DNA from: Sphingomonas jaspsi DSM 18422
GTDB taxonomy: Bacteria > Pseudomonadota > Alphaproteobacteria > Sphingomonadales > Sphingomonadaceae
DNA length: 64,000 nucleotides
Reading direction: 5' to 3'
NCBI RefSeq assembly: GCF_000585415.1
Contig: NZ_KK073876.1
Span: forward strand, 1,795,810 to 1,859,809
A program made the translations under genes and the position numbers. Positions 27,836-38,434 of this stretch are shown in pieces. A model generated the notes under the pieces. That model was given only the letters and a program-made list of their open reading frames with translations. It made no database searches and was not told the origin of the DNA. How positions within the stretch are numbered: the stretch's first letter is position 1; every line of letters begins with the position of its first letter.

Positions 27836-30580
27836 TTAGGCGGCCTGCCCGTGACAATGCTTGTACTTACGGCCCGAACCGCAGGGGCACAGCGCGTTGC
27901 GGCTCTCCGGCGCCGGCACCGCCTGTCCGTCGTCGCCGGTCGGCATATCCGGTCGCGCGATCTGCATCGGCGGCAGGCTCGACATGACGCGGCCGGTAGC
28001 GGCGTCGATGTCCGCGCTGTTGTCGTCGCCCGACAAGGGGTCGATGTGCTGGGTAATGAAATCGGGCAGCGCAAAGTCGCTGGCTGCCATCATTGGCGGC
28101 TCTTCGATCTGGATACGGACGCGCATCAGCGTCTTGGTGACGTCCTCGCGGATCGCGACCAGCAAGCGTTCGAACAGGGCGAAGGCTTCCTGCTTATATT
28201 CGTCGATCGGCTTCTTCTGCGCGTAGCTGCGCAGGTGGATGACCTGGCGCAGTGCGTCGAGCGTCGCCAGATGCTCTTTCCAGTGATGGTCGAGGTTCTG
28301 CAGCAGGATCGACTTTTCGACTTGGATCCAGCGTTCCGGATCGACGCCCTCAAGCTTCGCATTGAAGCTTTCGTCCGCCAGCGCCTGCAAGCGTTCGACG
28401 AGAATGTCCTGTTCGACCGCCTCTTCCTGCAGCCACTCGTCGATCGGCGGCTGAAGGTCGAGGACGTCATCCACCGCTTCCTTGAAGCCGGCGACGTCCC
28501 ACTGTTCGGGATAGGTGCCCGGCGGGCAGAAGGCAGCGACGAGGCCGACGATGGTTTCGGCGCGGAAATCCTCGACCACGTCCGAGACATGGTCGCTGTC
28601 CATGATTTCGGCGCGCTGTTCGTAGATCACCTTGCGCTGGTCGTTCATCACGTCGTCGAATTCGACGACCTGCTTGCGGATGTCGTAGTTGCGCGCTTCG
28701 ACCTTCTTCTGCGCGGTTTCGATCGCCTTCGAAATCCACGGGGAGACGATTGCTTCGCCGTCCTCGAGATTCTTGTTCATCAGGCGCGCGAAAGCGGTCT
28801 GCGGGCCGAAGATGCGCAGCAGATCGTCGTCGAGGCTGAGGTAGAAACGCGAAAGGCCGGGGTCGCCCTGACGACCCGAACGGCCACGCAGCTGGTTGTC
28901 GATGCGGCGGCTTTCGTGGCGTTCGGTTCCGAGCACGAACAGGCCGCCGGCCTCAAGCACCTTTTGCTTTTCCGCCTCGATCTGCGCCTTGATGCGTTCG
29001 ATCGCCGCGTCGCGTTCCGGCCCTTCGGGCATATCGCCGAGTTCGTCCTCGACCAAGAATTCAAGGTTGCCGCCGAGTTTGATGTCGGTGCCGCGACCCG
29101 CCATGTTGGTGGCGATGGTCACCGCGCCGAGCCGGCCGGCCTGCGCCACGATATGCGCTTCGCTTTCGTGGAAGCGGGCGTTGAGGACGCTGTGCTTGAT
29201 GCCTTCCTTCTCGAGGAATTCGGCGAGCATTTCCGACTTTTCGATGCTGACCGTACCGACCAGCACCGGCTGGCCGATGTCCTGCCGATGCTTGATTTCT
29301 TTCGCAATAGCCGCGAACTTGTCATTGATATTCTTGTAGAATTCGTCGTCTTCGTCGATCCGCTTGACTGGCACGTGGGTCGGAATGGACACGACGTTCA
29401 TGCGATAGATGTCGAAGAATTCGGGCGCCTCAGTCAGCGCGGTGCCGGTCATGCCCGACAGCTTCGGATACATGCGGAAATAATTCTGGAAGGTGATCGA
29501 GGCGAGGGTCTGGTTCTCCGGCTCGATCTGCACGCCTTCCTTCGCTTCCACCGCCTGGTGCAGGCCGTCCGACCAGCGGCGGCCGTCCATCATGCGGCCG
29601 GTGAACTCGTCGATGATGACGACCTTGCCGTCCTTGACGATGTAATCGATGTCCTTCTTGAACATCACATTGGCCTTGAGGGCCTGGTTGAGGTGGTGGA
29701 CCACCTGCGTATTGGTGATGTCGTAAAGGTTGCGCCCTTCGATCAGGCCGGCAGCCTCGAGCATGCGCTCGGCCTTTTCGGTGCCTTCTTCGGTCAGGAC
29801 GACGCTGCGCTGCTTTTCGTCCTTGTCGTAATCGCTTTCCACAAACTGCTTCACGATCGCGTCAACGCCCATGTAGAGCTCCGACTTGTCGTCGGTCGGG
29901 CCCGAAATGATCAGCGGCGTGCGCGCTTCGTCGATGAGGATCGAGTCCACTTCGTCGACGATGGCATAGTTGAACGGCCGCTGGACCATCTGCTCGCGCG
30001 AATACTTCATATTGTCGCGGAGGTAGTCGAAGCCGAGTTCGTTATTGGTGGCGTAGGTGATGTCGGCGTTGTACGCGTCGCGCCGCTCATGTTCCTGCAG
30101 GTTCGGGACGATCACGCCGGTCGTCAGGCCGAGGAAGCGATAGACCTGGCCCATCCATTCGGCGTCGCGCTTGGCAAGGTAGTCGTTGACGGTGACGACG
30201 TGGACGCCCTTTCCGGGCAGCGCGTTGAGGTAGGTTGCGAGCGTGGCGACCAGCGTCTTGCCTTCACCGGTGCGCATTTCGGCGATTTCGCCGCGGTGGA
30301 GCGCGATGCCGCCAATCATCTGCACGTCATAGTGGCGCTGGCCCAGCGTCCGCTTGGCCGCTTCGCGCACCGTGGCGAACGCTTCGGGAAGGATGTCGTC
30401 GAGGCTCGCACCGTCGGCCAGTCGATTGCGGAAAATATCGGTCTGCCCGCGCAGCTCCTCGTCGGTCATGGCCGAAATGGTCGGCTCATATCCATTGATG
30501 GTCTCAACGATACGGCGAAGCTTGGCGACGTAGCGATCGTTGGCCGAACCGAAGATGCTTTTGGCCAGAGTGGCGAGCAT
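27836..30580 (-). CDS. secA: protein translocase motor SecA
   Basis: SecA is the ATPase that drives preproteins through SecYEG. The 914-residue protein has the DEAD motor with Walker [13 protein letters not shown] and [14 protein letters not shown]. Other expected parts are the preprotein-binding region, [23 protein letters not shown], the scaffold helix, and a C-terminal zinc-binding SEC-C tail ([14 protein letters not shown]) that binds SecB and phospholipid. ATG 30580 ([12 protein letters not shown]) is the family start; 36 more in-frame codons upstream look like untranslated sequence. It lies downstream of trxA and directly upstream of putA on the same strand. I see no SecM-like stalling peptide. 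Confidence 0.98.
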   Translation of the reverse strand: MLATLAKSIFGSANDRYVAKLRRIVETINGYEPTISAMTDEELRGQTDIFRNRLADGASLDDILPEAFATVREAAKRTLGQRHYDVQMIGGIALHRGEIAEMRTGEGKTLVATLATYLNALPGKGVHVVTVNDYLAKRDAEWMGQVYRFLGLTTGVIVPNLQEHERRDAYNADITYATNNELGFDYLRDNMKYSREQMVQRPFNYAIVDEVDSILIDEARTPLIISGPTDDKSELYMGVDAIVKQFVESDYDKDEKQRSVVLTEEGTEKAERMLEAAGLIEGRNLYDITNTQVVHHLNQALKANVMFKKDIDYIVKDGKVVIIDEFTGRMMDGRRWSDGLHQAVEAKEGVQIEPENQTLASITFQNYFRMYPKLSGMTGTALTEAPEFFDIYRMNVVSIPTHVPVKRIDEDDEFYKNINDKFAAIAKEIKHRQDIGQPVLVGTVSIEKSEMLAEFLEKEGIKHSVLNARFHESEAHIVAQAGRLGAVTIATNMAGRGTDIKLGGNLEFLVEDELGDMPEGPERDAAIERIKAQIEAEKQKVLEAGGLFVLGTERHESRRIDNQLRGRSGRQGDPGLSRFYLSLDDDLLRIFGPQTAFARLMNKNLEDGEAIVSPWISKAIETAQKKVEARNYDIRKQVVEFDDVMNDQRKVIYEQRAEIMDSDHVSDVVEDFRAETIVGLVAAFCPPGTYPEQWDVAGFKEAVDDVLDLQPPIDEWLQEEAVEQDILVERLQALADESFNAKLEGVDPERWIQVEKSILLQNLDHHWKEHLATLDALRQVIHLRSYAQKKPIDEYKQEAFALFERLLVAIREDVTKTLMRVRIQIEEPPMMAASDFALPDFITQHIDPLSGDDNSADIDAATGRVMSSLPPMQIARPDMPTGDDGQAVPAPESRNALCPCGSGRKYKHCHGQAA

Positions 30581-30693
30581 GTGCGAAAAATTCCTCAAAA
30601 ACCGGGACGCGCGAAGGCGACGAAAAGGGTGCCGCACGCGCGTGCGCAAGACGGGGCGCGATGTAGGTTGCGCCCCGCCCTTCGTCAATCGAA

Positions 30694-30718
30694 TCTAGGG
30701 CGTTACGCCCGGCCTAGA
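30694..30718 (-). terminator. possible terminator between trxA and secA
   Basis: GGGCG/CGCCC around TAA, with flanking TCTA/TAGA across a bulge, folds into a hairpin that begins within the trxA stop codon. The following minus-strand sequence has no strong T-run, so the call is weak. Confidence 0.35.
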
Positions 30719-31040
30719 TCTGCGCTTCCAACCATTGCTGGATCTGACCGCGCGGGGCGGCGCCGACTTTCTGCGCGACGGCTTCGCCGCCCTTGAACAG
30801 CAGCATGGTCGGGATACCGCGAACCCCATATTTGCCCGGCGTTTCAGGATTCTCGTCGATGTTGATCTTGGCGATTGTGACCTTTTCGCCAAGGTCGGCC
30901 GCAATTTCTTCAAGCGCGGGGGCGATCATCCGGCACGGGCCGCACCATTCCGCCCAGAAATCGACCAGGACGGGCTTGTCGCTGTTGAGGACATCGTCCT
31001 GAAAGCTCTGGTCGGTAACGGCTTTGGTGTTCTGGCCCAT
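30714..31040 (-). CDS. trxA: thioredoxin
   Basis: The 108-residue protein is a classical cytoplasmic thioredoxin, with the active site W32-C33-G-P-C36 and the cis-Pro loop GIPTMLLF. It reduces disulfides in ribonucleotide reductase and other targets. ATG 31040 ([10 protein letters not shown]) has AAGGAG ten bases upstream, which favours it over an in-frame start nine codons earlier. The gene follows addA with a 61-base gap on the same strand. Linkage to addAB is conserved in several alphaproteobacteria, as far as I recall, so shared transcription is likely. Confidence 0.97.
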   Translation of the reverse strand: MGQNTKAVTDQSFQDDVLNSDKPVLVDFWAEWCGPCRMIAPALEEIAADLGEKVTIAKINIDENPETPGKYGVRGIPTMLLFKGGEAVAQKVGAAPRGQIQQWLEAQI

Positions 31041-31101
31041 GATCGGGTACTCCTTCAGAATATTCACTTCGCCCCTTCATATGGGGAGGTTACGCGCCCG
31101 C

Positions 31102-34100
31102 TCAAGTCGGGATCGACATCAGGGACGGTCCCGCAGTGTAAAGCAACGCCGCCTCGATACGCCGGCCGGGAAAAATGACCCGCAAAGCTTCGACATAGGT
31201 TTCAATCTGCAGGCGATGCGACGGCGACACCTCATCCAGCGATCCCGGTACCTGCCGTCCGGTCTTGAAATCGATCACCCGCACGCTGTCTTCGCCAATG
31301 CACAGCCGATCGACTGTGCCGGCAATCACCCGCCCATCGGGCAAGGTTGCGGCGAGCGGCGCTTCCCCTAGCGATCCCGACCCGAACAGTGCGGCATAGC
31401 GAGGATCGGAGAGGATAGCGCAAACCGCGTCTGCCATGGATTGGCGCGCCGCGGCGTCGTCGACCCCTTGGCGCTCCAGCCAGCGCAGCGCGGCCTCATG
31501 CCGTTGGCCCTCCGCCACGGCCGGCAACCGTTCGAACAAGATGTGCAGCAACGTTCCCCGGCGTGCCGCTTCTCGCATCGCGGGGGTCGGTGGCGGCATG
31601 ACGTCAAGGTCGGCGACGATTTGCGACGGCGCCAACGGGCGTGGCGGGCGCGCCTCGATAGGCGCCGGGGTGCGAAGCCAATCGGGCACGGCAATCGGTT
31701 CGACCGACGTCCGCGGGCGTCCCGATCGTGCGGTAATGCCGGCCCTGCCCTCCCATACGAGCGCCTGTCCCCAGCCCGCCACTTCCTGCGGGCTCGCCCC
31801 AAGCCGTTCCAGTGCCTGCGCCGCTTTACGGTGCCAGCTGCCTTCCGGGACGTCGCGCCTGGGCTTCACGCCGGCAATGACCAACCGCTCCGCGGCGCGG
31901 GTGAGGCCGACGTAGGCCAGCCGCCAATGTTCTTCGGCGTCGACCTGTCTCTGGGCATCGAGTGCCTGTCGCAACAACGGCGCGCATTCGTCCTTGCGCG
32001 GTCGCAGCAGCGGCACCGAACGGCCTTCGCCGACATCGAGGTCCATGATCGACGAGGTGCCGCCAACCTTGTCCGGATCGTGGGTTGCGTCGGCAAGGAT
32101 GACTAGCGGTGCTTCCAGCCCCTTCGCGCCGTGGACGGTCATGACGCGAACCGCGTCGGCGGGCGCGCTGGGGTCGCGCTTCACTTCGACGTCGCCTTGC
32201 CCGAACCAGGCGATGAAGCGGTCGAGCGACGGCGTTTCTTCGCGTTCGAAGGCGAGCGCGCTGGCGACCAGTTCTTCGATCGGGTCGCGCGCCGCCTCTC
32301 CCAGTCGTCGCAGCAACTTGCGCCGCCCGTCGAGCGAGCCCGAAAGGATATTCTCCAGGTAGCGGGCCGGCGTCACATAATCCGCCTGCGCCAGCCATTC
32401 GCCTAAGATGGCGTGGGCTTCGGCAAATTCGCGCCGCTCGTCGCGGCGTCGCTGGAGCGCGCTCCACAAATTGCCCTCACGCTCGAAAGCAAGGTCGTAA
32501 AGCGTCTGCTGGTCCCAACCGATCAGCGGCGAGACCAGCACATTGGCAAGGTTGAGGTCGTCGAGCGGTTGTACGGCAAAACCGACCGCGGCCATCAGGT
32601 CCTTGACCGCCAGCGGCTTATGGAGGTGGAGGCGGTCGATGCCCGCCACCGGCACCCCCTGCGCATATAGCCGCGCGACGATCAGCGATGCGAGTTCGGT
32701 GCGGCTACGCACGAGGATCAGGATGTCGCCGGCACTTAACGGGCGCTTGGTGCTGGCGAGCGTTGGCGCGGCGTCGAGCCACGCCCGCACCTGCCTGGCG
32801 ATCGCGTCGGCATAGAGGCGAGTGGGTTCGTCGATCGAACCCTCTTCCCCTTCATCGCCAGCCGCGTCTCGCAGCTTTTCATCCAGCGCCGGATCATAGG
32901 CCGGCCACCATTCGACCCGACCTGGTCGATGTGCATGAAACGGCTGATGGCGGTTGGGCGGAGCCGCAAGGCCCATGGCCTGGTGCCCGACTTCATCGAT
33001 CAGCGCATCGACCGCTTCCAGGATCGCAGGCGACGATCGGAAACTGGCATCGATCGACAGGTCACGGAATTCCCTTGTGCGTGCCTCGACGGCGTCGGCC
33101 GCCTCGACCAACTCTTCGGCGCGACCTGAGATTACGCCCTTAAATCGTTCATATTCCTTTGGATTGGTCCCCTGGAATCCATAGATCGCTTGCTTGTAGT
33201 CGCCGACCATGAAAATCGTGCGCCAACGCTCCTCCGCCTCCGGATTGCCGCTGAAGAATTCGCCAGCAAGCGCGTCGACGATGGCCCATTGATCGGCATT
33301 GGTGTCCTGCGCCTCGTCGACGAGGATGTGGTCGGTGCGCTGGTCCAGCTTGTAGCGGACCCAATCGCCCATGCCCGGCTGGTCGAACAGCCGGCGCGTC
33401 CAGCGGATGAGGTCGTCGAAGTCCGCCACCCCCATCGCCCGCTTCGCCCGGTCGTAGGCGGCGGCAAAGGCTTGTCCCGCCCGCAGGCCGGCGGCCTGCA
33501 GCGCCGCAAAACGGCTGGCGCCCAAAATCATCCGAACCTTTTCGAGCCATTCGGCAAAGTCGGCGGCCAGATCGGCATAGTCGCAGTCGGCCGCGGTCTG
33601 CTTAGGCTTGATCTGGCAAAGCGTTCCCTTGGCCGTCACGATATCGGTATGCAGTTTGGTGAGAAGCGCTTCTCGATTGCCAGCTGAAACGGAAAGAAAT
33701 TGCGACAGACGGTCGGCGATTCCGAAGCCCTTCTGCGTCCCCCACGCCTTGTTCGCCGCGATCAGACGTTCGAACAGAGAACGATCAATTACATGATCGG
33801 ACAATTGCACGGCGGCGAATTCGTCCGCGCCGCCCGCAGGCAGCCCGAGATGGTCGAGGAGCAGCGCCTCGATGCCGTCCCGCGGCCCCAGTTCCGCCAT
33901 TGCCTCATGTGCCCTGGCCGCAGCCATCAGATAGCGTTCCGCCCCTTCTTCGCCGAGCCGGAGGCTGAGCGCCGAAACGTCGCGCGTCAGGCCTTCGTCG
34001 CCCTGCGCTTCGGCGTCAGCCAGAAGCCGTGCCAGCGTTCGCCGGGCCAGTTCGGCCTCCGCACGTCCCTCGATCGGGCGGCATCCGGGCGTCACGCCCG

Positions 34101-34524
34101 CTTCGGCCGGGAAACTGGCCAGCAGCGTCTGGGCGAAGCTATGAATGGTCTGGATCCGGATGCCACCCCCCGGCGCCTCCAGCACGCGGGCGAACAGGCG
34201 ACGGGCGCGCTGCACGGCGGGCGAACTGTCGTCCTCGACCAGCGCGAACAATTCCTTTTTCAGATCGGCGTCGGGCAGGCGCACCCAGTAGGCCAGCCGC
34301 TCCCCGATGCGGTTGGCCATTTCGGCCGCGCCGGCCCTGGTGAAGGTCAGACAGAGGATGGTCGATGGCGGCGTCCCGCGCAGCAGCAGGCGAAGGACGC
34401 GCGAGGTCAGGACATGGGTCTTTCCGGTGCCCGCCGAAGCCGACAGGGCGGCATGCACCGTCGGGTCGGACGCAGCCTCCTGCGCGCCTTCAAGCTGGTG
34501 AAAGGGTTTCAGGCGACGGCTCAT
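31102..34524 (-). CDS. addA: double-strand break repair helicase-nuclease AddA
   Basis: AddA is the UvrD-like helicase and nuclease subunit that, with AddB, resects double-strand breaks for RecA. The 1140-residue protein has Walker A SASAGTGKTHVL near the N-terminus, the Walker B type ILVDEAQDTNADQW, FMVGDYKQAIYGFQG, VMTVHGAKGLEAPLVIL, and AYVGLTRAAERLVI. A C-terminal PD-(D/E)xK nuclease domain carries VRVIDFKTGRQ. These mark the alphaproteobacterial AddA type. It is separated from addB by a small plus-strand gene (34590-34745), so addA may need its own promoter or read-through from addB. trxA follows. Confidence 0.95.
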   Translation of the reverse strand: MSRRLKPFHQLEGAQEAASDPTVHAALSASAGTGKTHVLTSRVLRLLLRGTPPSTILCLTFTRAGAAEMANRIGERLAYWVRLPDADLKKELFALVEDDSSPAVQRARRLFARVLEAPGGGIRIQTIHSFAQTLLASFPAEAGVTPGCRPIEGRAEAELARRTLARLLADAEAQGDEGLTRDVSALSLRLGEEGAERYLMAAARAHEAMAELGPRDGIEALLLDHLGLPAGGADEFAAVQLSDHVIDRSLFERLIAANKAWGTQKGFGIADRLSQFLSVSAGNREALLTKLHTDIVTAKGTLCQIKPKQTAADCDYADLAADFAEWLEKVRMILGASRFAALQAAGLRAGQAFAAAYDRAKRAMGVADFDDLIRWTRRLFDQPGMGDWVRYKLDQRTDHILVDEAQDTNADQWAIVDALAGEFFSGNPEAEERWRTIFMVGDYKQAIYGFQGTNPKEYERFKGVISGRAEELVEAADAVEARTREFRDLSIDASFRSSPAILEAVDALIDEVGHQAMGLAAPPNRHQPFHAHRPGRVEWWPAYDPALDEKLRDAAGDEGEEGSIDEPTRLYADAIARQVRAWLDAAPTLASTKRPLSAGDILILVRSRTELASLIVARLYAQGVPVAGIDRLHLHKPLAVKDLMAAVGFAVQPLDDLNLANVLVSPLIGWDQQTLYDLAFEREGNLWSALQRRRDERREFAEAHAILGEWLAQADYVTPARYLENILSGSLDGRRKLLRRLGEAARDPIEELVASALAFEREETPSLDRFIAWFGQGDVEVKRDPSAPADAVRVMTVHGAKGLEAPLVILADATHDPDKVGGTSSIMDLDVGEGRSVPLLRPRKDECAPLLRQALDAQRQVDAEEHWRLAYVGLTRAAERLVIAGVKPRRDVPEGSWHRKAAQALERLGASPQEVAGWGQALVWEGRAGITARSGRPRTSVEPIAVPDWLRTPAPIEARPPRPLAPSQIVADLDVMPPPTPAMREAARRGTLLHILFERLPAVAEGQRHEAALRWLERQGVDDAAARQSMADAVCAILSDPRYAALFGSGSLGEAPLAATLPDGRVIAGTVDRLCIGEDSVRVIDFKTGRQVPGSLDEVSPSHRLQIETYVEALRVIFPGRRIEAALLYTAGPSLMSIPT

Positions 34525-34589
34525 GCCACTCTTCCCTTGCTCGCACGTTCGGCATAGGGACGAAGCGACAACCCTGACACGAGGACGAC

Positions 34590-34745
34590 ATGAGCGAAGG
34601 CGAACGCAAGGACGAGGAACGGAGCAAGAAGCTGGTCAAGGCCGGTGTGGCCGTAGGCATCGGCTCGGCCGCGATCGTCGCTGCGCTGCTCTACGCGTCG
34701 AAGATCAAGAAGCCCAAGAAGGGTGGCGGCGGGCCGCAGGCCTAG
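34590..34745 (+). CDS. small single-pass membrane protein, 51 residues, unknown
   Basis: This short ORF encodes 51 residues. A highly charged N-terminus (MSEGERKDEERSKKLVKAG) is followed by one hydrophobic segment (about 19-37, VAVGIGSAAIVAALLY) and a Lys/Gly-rich tail. GAGG at 34581-34584 is a fair Shine-Dalgarno sequence five bases from the ATG. The composition (charged head, membrane helix, basic tail) is unlike a random antisense frame, where such order would be unlikely. It lies in the only gap of the addB-addA cluster, on the opposite strand, divergent from addA and ending one base before the addB stop. I do not recognise it. Expression is unproven. Confidence 0.6.
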   Translation: MSEGERKDEERSKKLVKAGVAVGIGSAAIVAALLYASKIKKPKKGGGGPQA

Positions 34746-34746
34746 G

Positions 34747-37680
34747 TCACTCACGGCCATACCACTCCTCCAGCCGCATCAGCTGGTCATAGTCGTCGTA
34801 AGGCGCGTAAGCCGGGTTGAGCTTGGCCTCGAACGGCTTCGTGCCCAGCAGATAGTCTTGGGCAGCCTCTGAAAACTGGGCATGGGCGCGTTGGTCGAAC
34901 GCTTCCGGGCCGTCGGCTTCGTCCGGCTTGGCGCGATATCCCAATTTGCCGTTGCGCTTGGCCATCGACCAATATTCATGCGCCCCGACGGGTCCCGTCA
35001 CGTCCGCGAAGCCGCCTTGCGACGCGATTAGCGCAAGCAGGCCCAGCTGTAGCGAAAAGCCTTCCTGCACCGCCTTGTCGCGCGGCGCCTGGCCTGTCTT
35101 GTAATCGACGATCGCCAACCGCCCGTCCGCCAACCGGTCGATGCGGTCGACCTTGCCGAACAGGGTGACGCCCGCGATCTCGGCCCGGCCTGCCTGCTCG
35201 GCGACGATCGGCCGGCGCCCCGACGCAAGGTCGCTCGCCATCTCTGCAGCGATCCACTCCACCGCCTCGCGCAGGCGCGGGCCCCACAAGGCGCGCACCA
35301 TCGGATGGATGGTCGGATCGGACAGCATCGATTCGAGCCGCGGCATCAGCCGTGCCGGGTCCGCGTCATCTTCCTTGAACCAGTCTTCTAAGACCTTGTG
35401 AACGGCCGTTCCCTTCCACGCCGCATGCTGTTCGGCGTCGACCGGCTCTTCCTTGCGCAGCTTGAGGATGGCCTTGGCGTAAAAGGCGAAAGGGTCCGCC
35501 TTCAACCGATCGAGGTCGGTCACCACGATCAGCTTGGGCCGTGCCGACACGGGCGGCGATGGACGTGGGCGACCGACGGGTTCAACCGTGGCGCTGGCGT
35601 CGATTGCCCGGGCAAGCCGCTCGAGGCGCTGGTTCCGGGTCATGCCGCCCGTCATCGCCTGGAGCCGCAGCCAGAAGCGCGATGCGATGGTCGGCGACCG
35701 GCTGTCCCGCCGCGCCCTTGTCAGCAAGACGCGTGGTGCACCGAGAGCACTCATGAAATCATGCGCGGCCAAGCCGGTCCGAAATTCCAGCCCGGGCAGG
35801 CCGAGCTCGCGCCGGATGCGCGGTGCCAGCCAAGGATCGGGCGACGGCAATGCGGGCCACACACCCTCGTTCATCCCGCCCAAGATCATCAGATCCGCTT
35901 TTTGCAGTCGCGCTTCCAGCAAGCCCCAGATGAAGATGCGGGGGTGGCCGCCATAGGGTCGGCGGACCGGCATCGCGTCCATCAACTGCCGCAGGATCGG
36001 GATGAGGTCATCCGGTCCCAGTCCGATCGCCCGCGCGTCGCGCGACTGTTCGAGGCTCGCGAGCAATTCGCCGGCCATGCGCCCGTCCGGACCGCGCCAC
36101 GCAGCGTCACCGGCGATGGCCTGGGCCTGTTCGCGCAGCGCGGTCGCGAAATCGGCGAGCGAACCGCCAGCGAAGGGCATCGCGAGATTGACGATCGACG
36201 GCCTCAGCGCCTGCCAGCCCGCCAGCGACTGCGGACGCTTACGAGTTGCTGCATAAGCTGCGACATGCGCATCGAGTGCATCCAGTCCCGGCGCCGGGCG
36301 CGGTCCCCGCAGTGCGAGGTCGACGGCGCGCACCCGTTCCAGCCAGCCGAGGCGGTCCGCACCTTCGCCGCCTACCAAGGGATGTTTGAGCAGCGCCAGC
36401 AACGGCACCGGCGACAGCCCTTCGACCATCACCGCCGCCAGCGCGAGCAACAGCGTGCCTGCCGGCGCCGACGACAAGGGCTGGCCCGCGCTATCATCCG
36501 CCTCGATGTTCCAGCGCAAAAGATGGGCGGAAACCCGTGATGCCAAAGTGCGGTCAGGCGTAACGAGCGCCGCAGTGCGGCCGGGCGTTTCGACCGCCTC
36601 ACGAAGCGCGATCGCGATTGCCTGCGCTTCGGCGGCCGGGTCGGGAAATTCGGCAACCTGCACTCCGGTCAGCCGGCGTTCGGGAGGGGGCAGCCAGTTC
36701 CACTCGTCCGAAAAGTCGGCGGCGACCATGGCATGGGCAATCGCCCGTCCGCGTACGGCGCTGGACGCGGCGCGCCCGCCCCAACGCCAAACCTCGACCT
36801 CGTGGCGGGAAACACCGATCCGGTCGAGCAAGCGCTTGAGATGGAACGCTGGATGCGTTTCTTCGCCTCGACCGTCTGCGTCCGGCCCCAGCGCGTCCCA
36901 TTCCTCGCCGGCCAGGCTGCGCTCGTCCGGAACGGCGGGTAGCACGACCGCGCCTTGTGCCAGTCGGCATACGCTTCCCAGCACTGAGGCAATGGCTGGT
37001 GCCGACGTCGTGATGCCCGCGGCGATGGTGAAACCGCTGGGAGGTGCACCTTCCCACCGCCGCGCCAAGGCGTGAAGCAGGCGGCTGCGCCGGTCAGCGA
37101 GGTCGATGAGCCCCCGCTCCGCAAGGATCGACGGCCAGCGTTTCAGGAGAGCGTCGAACCGGTCGAGCGCCTGCTTCCAGTGGCCGGCCAACTCCACGGT
37201 TTCGTCCACGACGTCGCGCAGCCTGTCTGGATCGATTTCCTCGACCGCGAGCGCATCCATGGTACGCGCCAGTTCGGCGGCAAGGCGCAGCGCCTCCGCC
37301 GCATTTTCCCCTTCCCGCCTCAATAGGCCGGCAAGCAGCAGAAGTCGTTCGGCCGGATCGATCGCTGGAGGGACGTCGTCGCCCAGTTCGATCGGGTCGA
37401 GCGCGCCGCCGATGCGCTCGCCGATGTCGGGATCGCCGATCGCGATGAGGCGCGGCAGGACCAGTCCACCGCCGCTGACGCGCACGAATGCCTCGGTCAG
37501 CGTCCGGACGGCCCGGTTGTTGGGAAGAAGAATTCTCCCTTCGGCGAGCGCGAGCGGATCGCCGGCGAAGCTGTTGACCAGCCCGGTCACCAAGGCGTCG
37601 GCGAAACTTCGGTGACCCGGGATCGAAAAGACCAGCGGCGCATCCACCGATCGGCGCTGGAACAGTCCGCCCTCACTCAT
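34747..37680 (-). CDS. addB: double-strand break repair protein AddB
   Basis: AddB is the second subunit of the AddAB resection complex. The 977-residue protein has a degenerate helicase-like N-terminal half (VFSIPGHRSFADALVTGL, RILLPNNRAVRTL) without a standard Walker A. It ends in an active-looking RecB-type nuclease domain (ERVDRIDRLADG-like region, LAIVDYKTGQAP) whose Asp and Lys are the metal-site residues. This layout is that of the alphaproteobacterial AddB. ATG 37680 lies inside the 3' end of the nucleotidyltransferase gene, an eight-base overlap, so translation is probably coupled. Downstream is the small plus-strand ORF and then addA. Confidence 0.93.
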   Translation of the reverse strand: MSEGGLFQRRSVDAPLVFSIPGHRSFADALVTGLVNSFAGDPLALAEGRILLPNNRAVRTLTEAFVRVSGGGLVLPRLIAIGDPDIGERIGGALDPIELGDDVPPAIDPAERLLLLAGLLRREGENAAEALRLAAELARTMDALAVEEIDPDRLRDVVDETVELAGHWKQALDRFDALLKRWPSILAERGLIDLADRRSRLLHALARRWEGAPPSGFTIAAGITTSAPAIASVLGSVCRLAQGAVVLPAVPDERSLAGEEWDALGPDADGRGEETHPAFHLKRLLDRIGVSRHEVEVWRWGGRAASSAVRGRAIAHAMVAADFSDEWNWLPPPERRLTGVQVAEFPDPAAEAQAIAIALREAVETPGRTAALVTPDRTLASRVSAHLLRWNIEADDSAGQPLSSAPAGTLLLALAAVMVEGLSPVPLLALLKHPLVGGEGADRLGWLERVRAVDLALRGPRPAPGLDALDAHVAAYAATRKRPQSLAGWQALRPSIVNLAMPFAGGSLADFATALREQAQAIAGDAAWRGPDGRMAGELLASLEQSRDARAIGLGPDDLIPILRQLMDAMPVRRPYGGHPRIFIWGLLEARLQKADLMILGGMNEGVWPALPSPDPWLAPRIRRELGLPGLEFRTGLAAHDFMSALGAPRVLLTRARRDSRSPTIASRFWLRLQAMTGGMTRNQRLERLARAIDASATVEPVGRPRPSPPVSARPKLIVVTDLDRLKADPFAFYAKAILKLRKEEPVDAEQHAAWKGTAVHKVLEDWFKEDDADPARLMPRLESMLSDPTIHPMVRALWGPRLREAVEWIAAEMASDLASGRRPIVAEQAGRAEIAGVTLFGKVDRIDRLADGRLAIVDYKTGQAPRDKAVQEGFSLQLGLLALIASQGGFADVTGPVGAHEYWSMAKRNGKLGYRAKPDEADGPEAFDQRAHAQFSEAAQDYLLGTKPFEAKLNPAYAPYDDYDQLMRLEEWYGRE

Positions 37681-38434
37681 GGGCCAGGGCGTGCTCCGTT
37701 GCTCCGATCGCTGCTGGGGTCCCTACGTCGAACCAAAGGCCTTGATGGACCGCGCCGAAGCAGCGCCCTTCCTCGATCGCACGGTCCCACAGGATGTTGG
37801 TCGAAAACGGCCCCGAGGGCGCATCCCGAAGCAGGCGCTTCGACACGATCTGGATGCCCGTATAGACGAACGGCGCCACCCTCCCCGTCTTCCGACGGGT
37901 CAGTCGGCCGCCCGCATCCATATGGAAGTCGCCCTGGCCCTTGTGATTGCCCGCCCGCGCCTGCGGCACCAGCAGCAGCAGCGCATCCATCTCCTCGTCG
38001 CGCCATTGCGATGCCAGCAGTTTCAAGGCGTCGGACGGGCCGTCGACCCAGAAATTGTCGCTGTTCACGACCAGGAACGGATCGGCGTCGATCAGCGGTT
38101 CGGCACGGATCATGCCGCCCCCGGTTTCGAGCAGGAGGTCGCGCTCGTCACTCACCGCAACCTCGAAATCGCTTGCCTTCGCCTTGAGGTGGGCCTCCAG
38201 CGCGTCGGCGAGGTAATGGACGTTGACGACGATCCGCGGCACCCCCGCCGCCCGCAACCGTTCGAGCACATGATCGATCAGCGGTTTGCCCGCCAGCTCG
38301 ACCAGCGGCTTGGGACGTGTTGCGGTGAGAGGGCGCATGCGTTTGCCCAGTCCTGCCGCCATCACCATTGCTACCTGCGGAACGTCAGCCTTGACGTCCG
38401 GGCGGAGTGACAGCGCACGGCCTTTCCTGGTCAC
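37673..38434 (-). CDS. murU: nucleotidyltransferase, N-acetylmuramate-1-phosphate uridylyltransferase type
   Basis: The 253-residue sugar-1-phosphate nucleotidyltransferase carries MAAGLGKRMRPLT at about 24-37, a Lys in RPKPLVELAGKPLI, and VVNSDNFWVDG for the metal-binding Asp. Next to an AmgK-type kinase it fits MurU, which makes UDP-MurNAc from MurNAc-1-phosphate and so salvages cell-wall sugar. The family motif alone could also fit other sugar nucleotides, so the neighbour decides. I take GTG 38434, which overlaps the kinase stop by four bases (GTGA). The first 20 residues before the motif are less typical, and a later start is possible. The gene overlaps addB by eight bases. Confidence 0.85.
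   Translation of the reverse strand: MTRKGRALSLRPDVKADVPQVAMVMAAGLGKRMRPLTATRPKPLVELAGKPLIDHVLERLRAAGVPRIVVNVHYLADALEAHLKAKASDFEVAVSDERDLLLETGGGMIRAEPLIDADPFLVVNSDNFWVDGPSDALKLLASQWRDEEMDALLLLVPQARAGNHKGQGDFHMDAGGRLTRRKTGRVAPFVYTGIQIVSKRLLRDAPSGPFSTNILWDRAIEEGRCFGAVHQGLWFDVGTPAAIGATEHALAHE

Noticed and set aside
30581..30688. 36-codon N-terminal extension or SecM-like leader before secA
   Set aside because: The in-frame stretch is Arg-rich, has no stalling motif or signal peptide, and is not part of SecA.
27707..30796. A 1029-codon open frame antisense to secA
   Set aside because: SecA motifs are complete on the minus strand, and the opposite frame is a composition shadow without domains.
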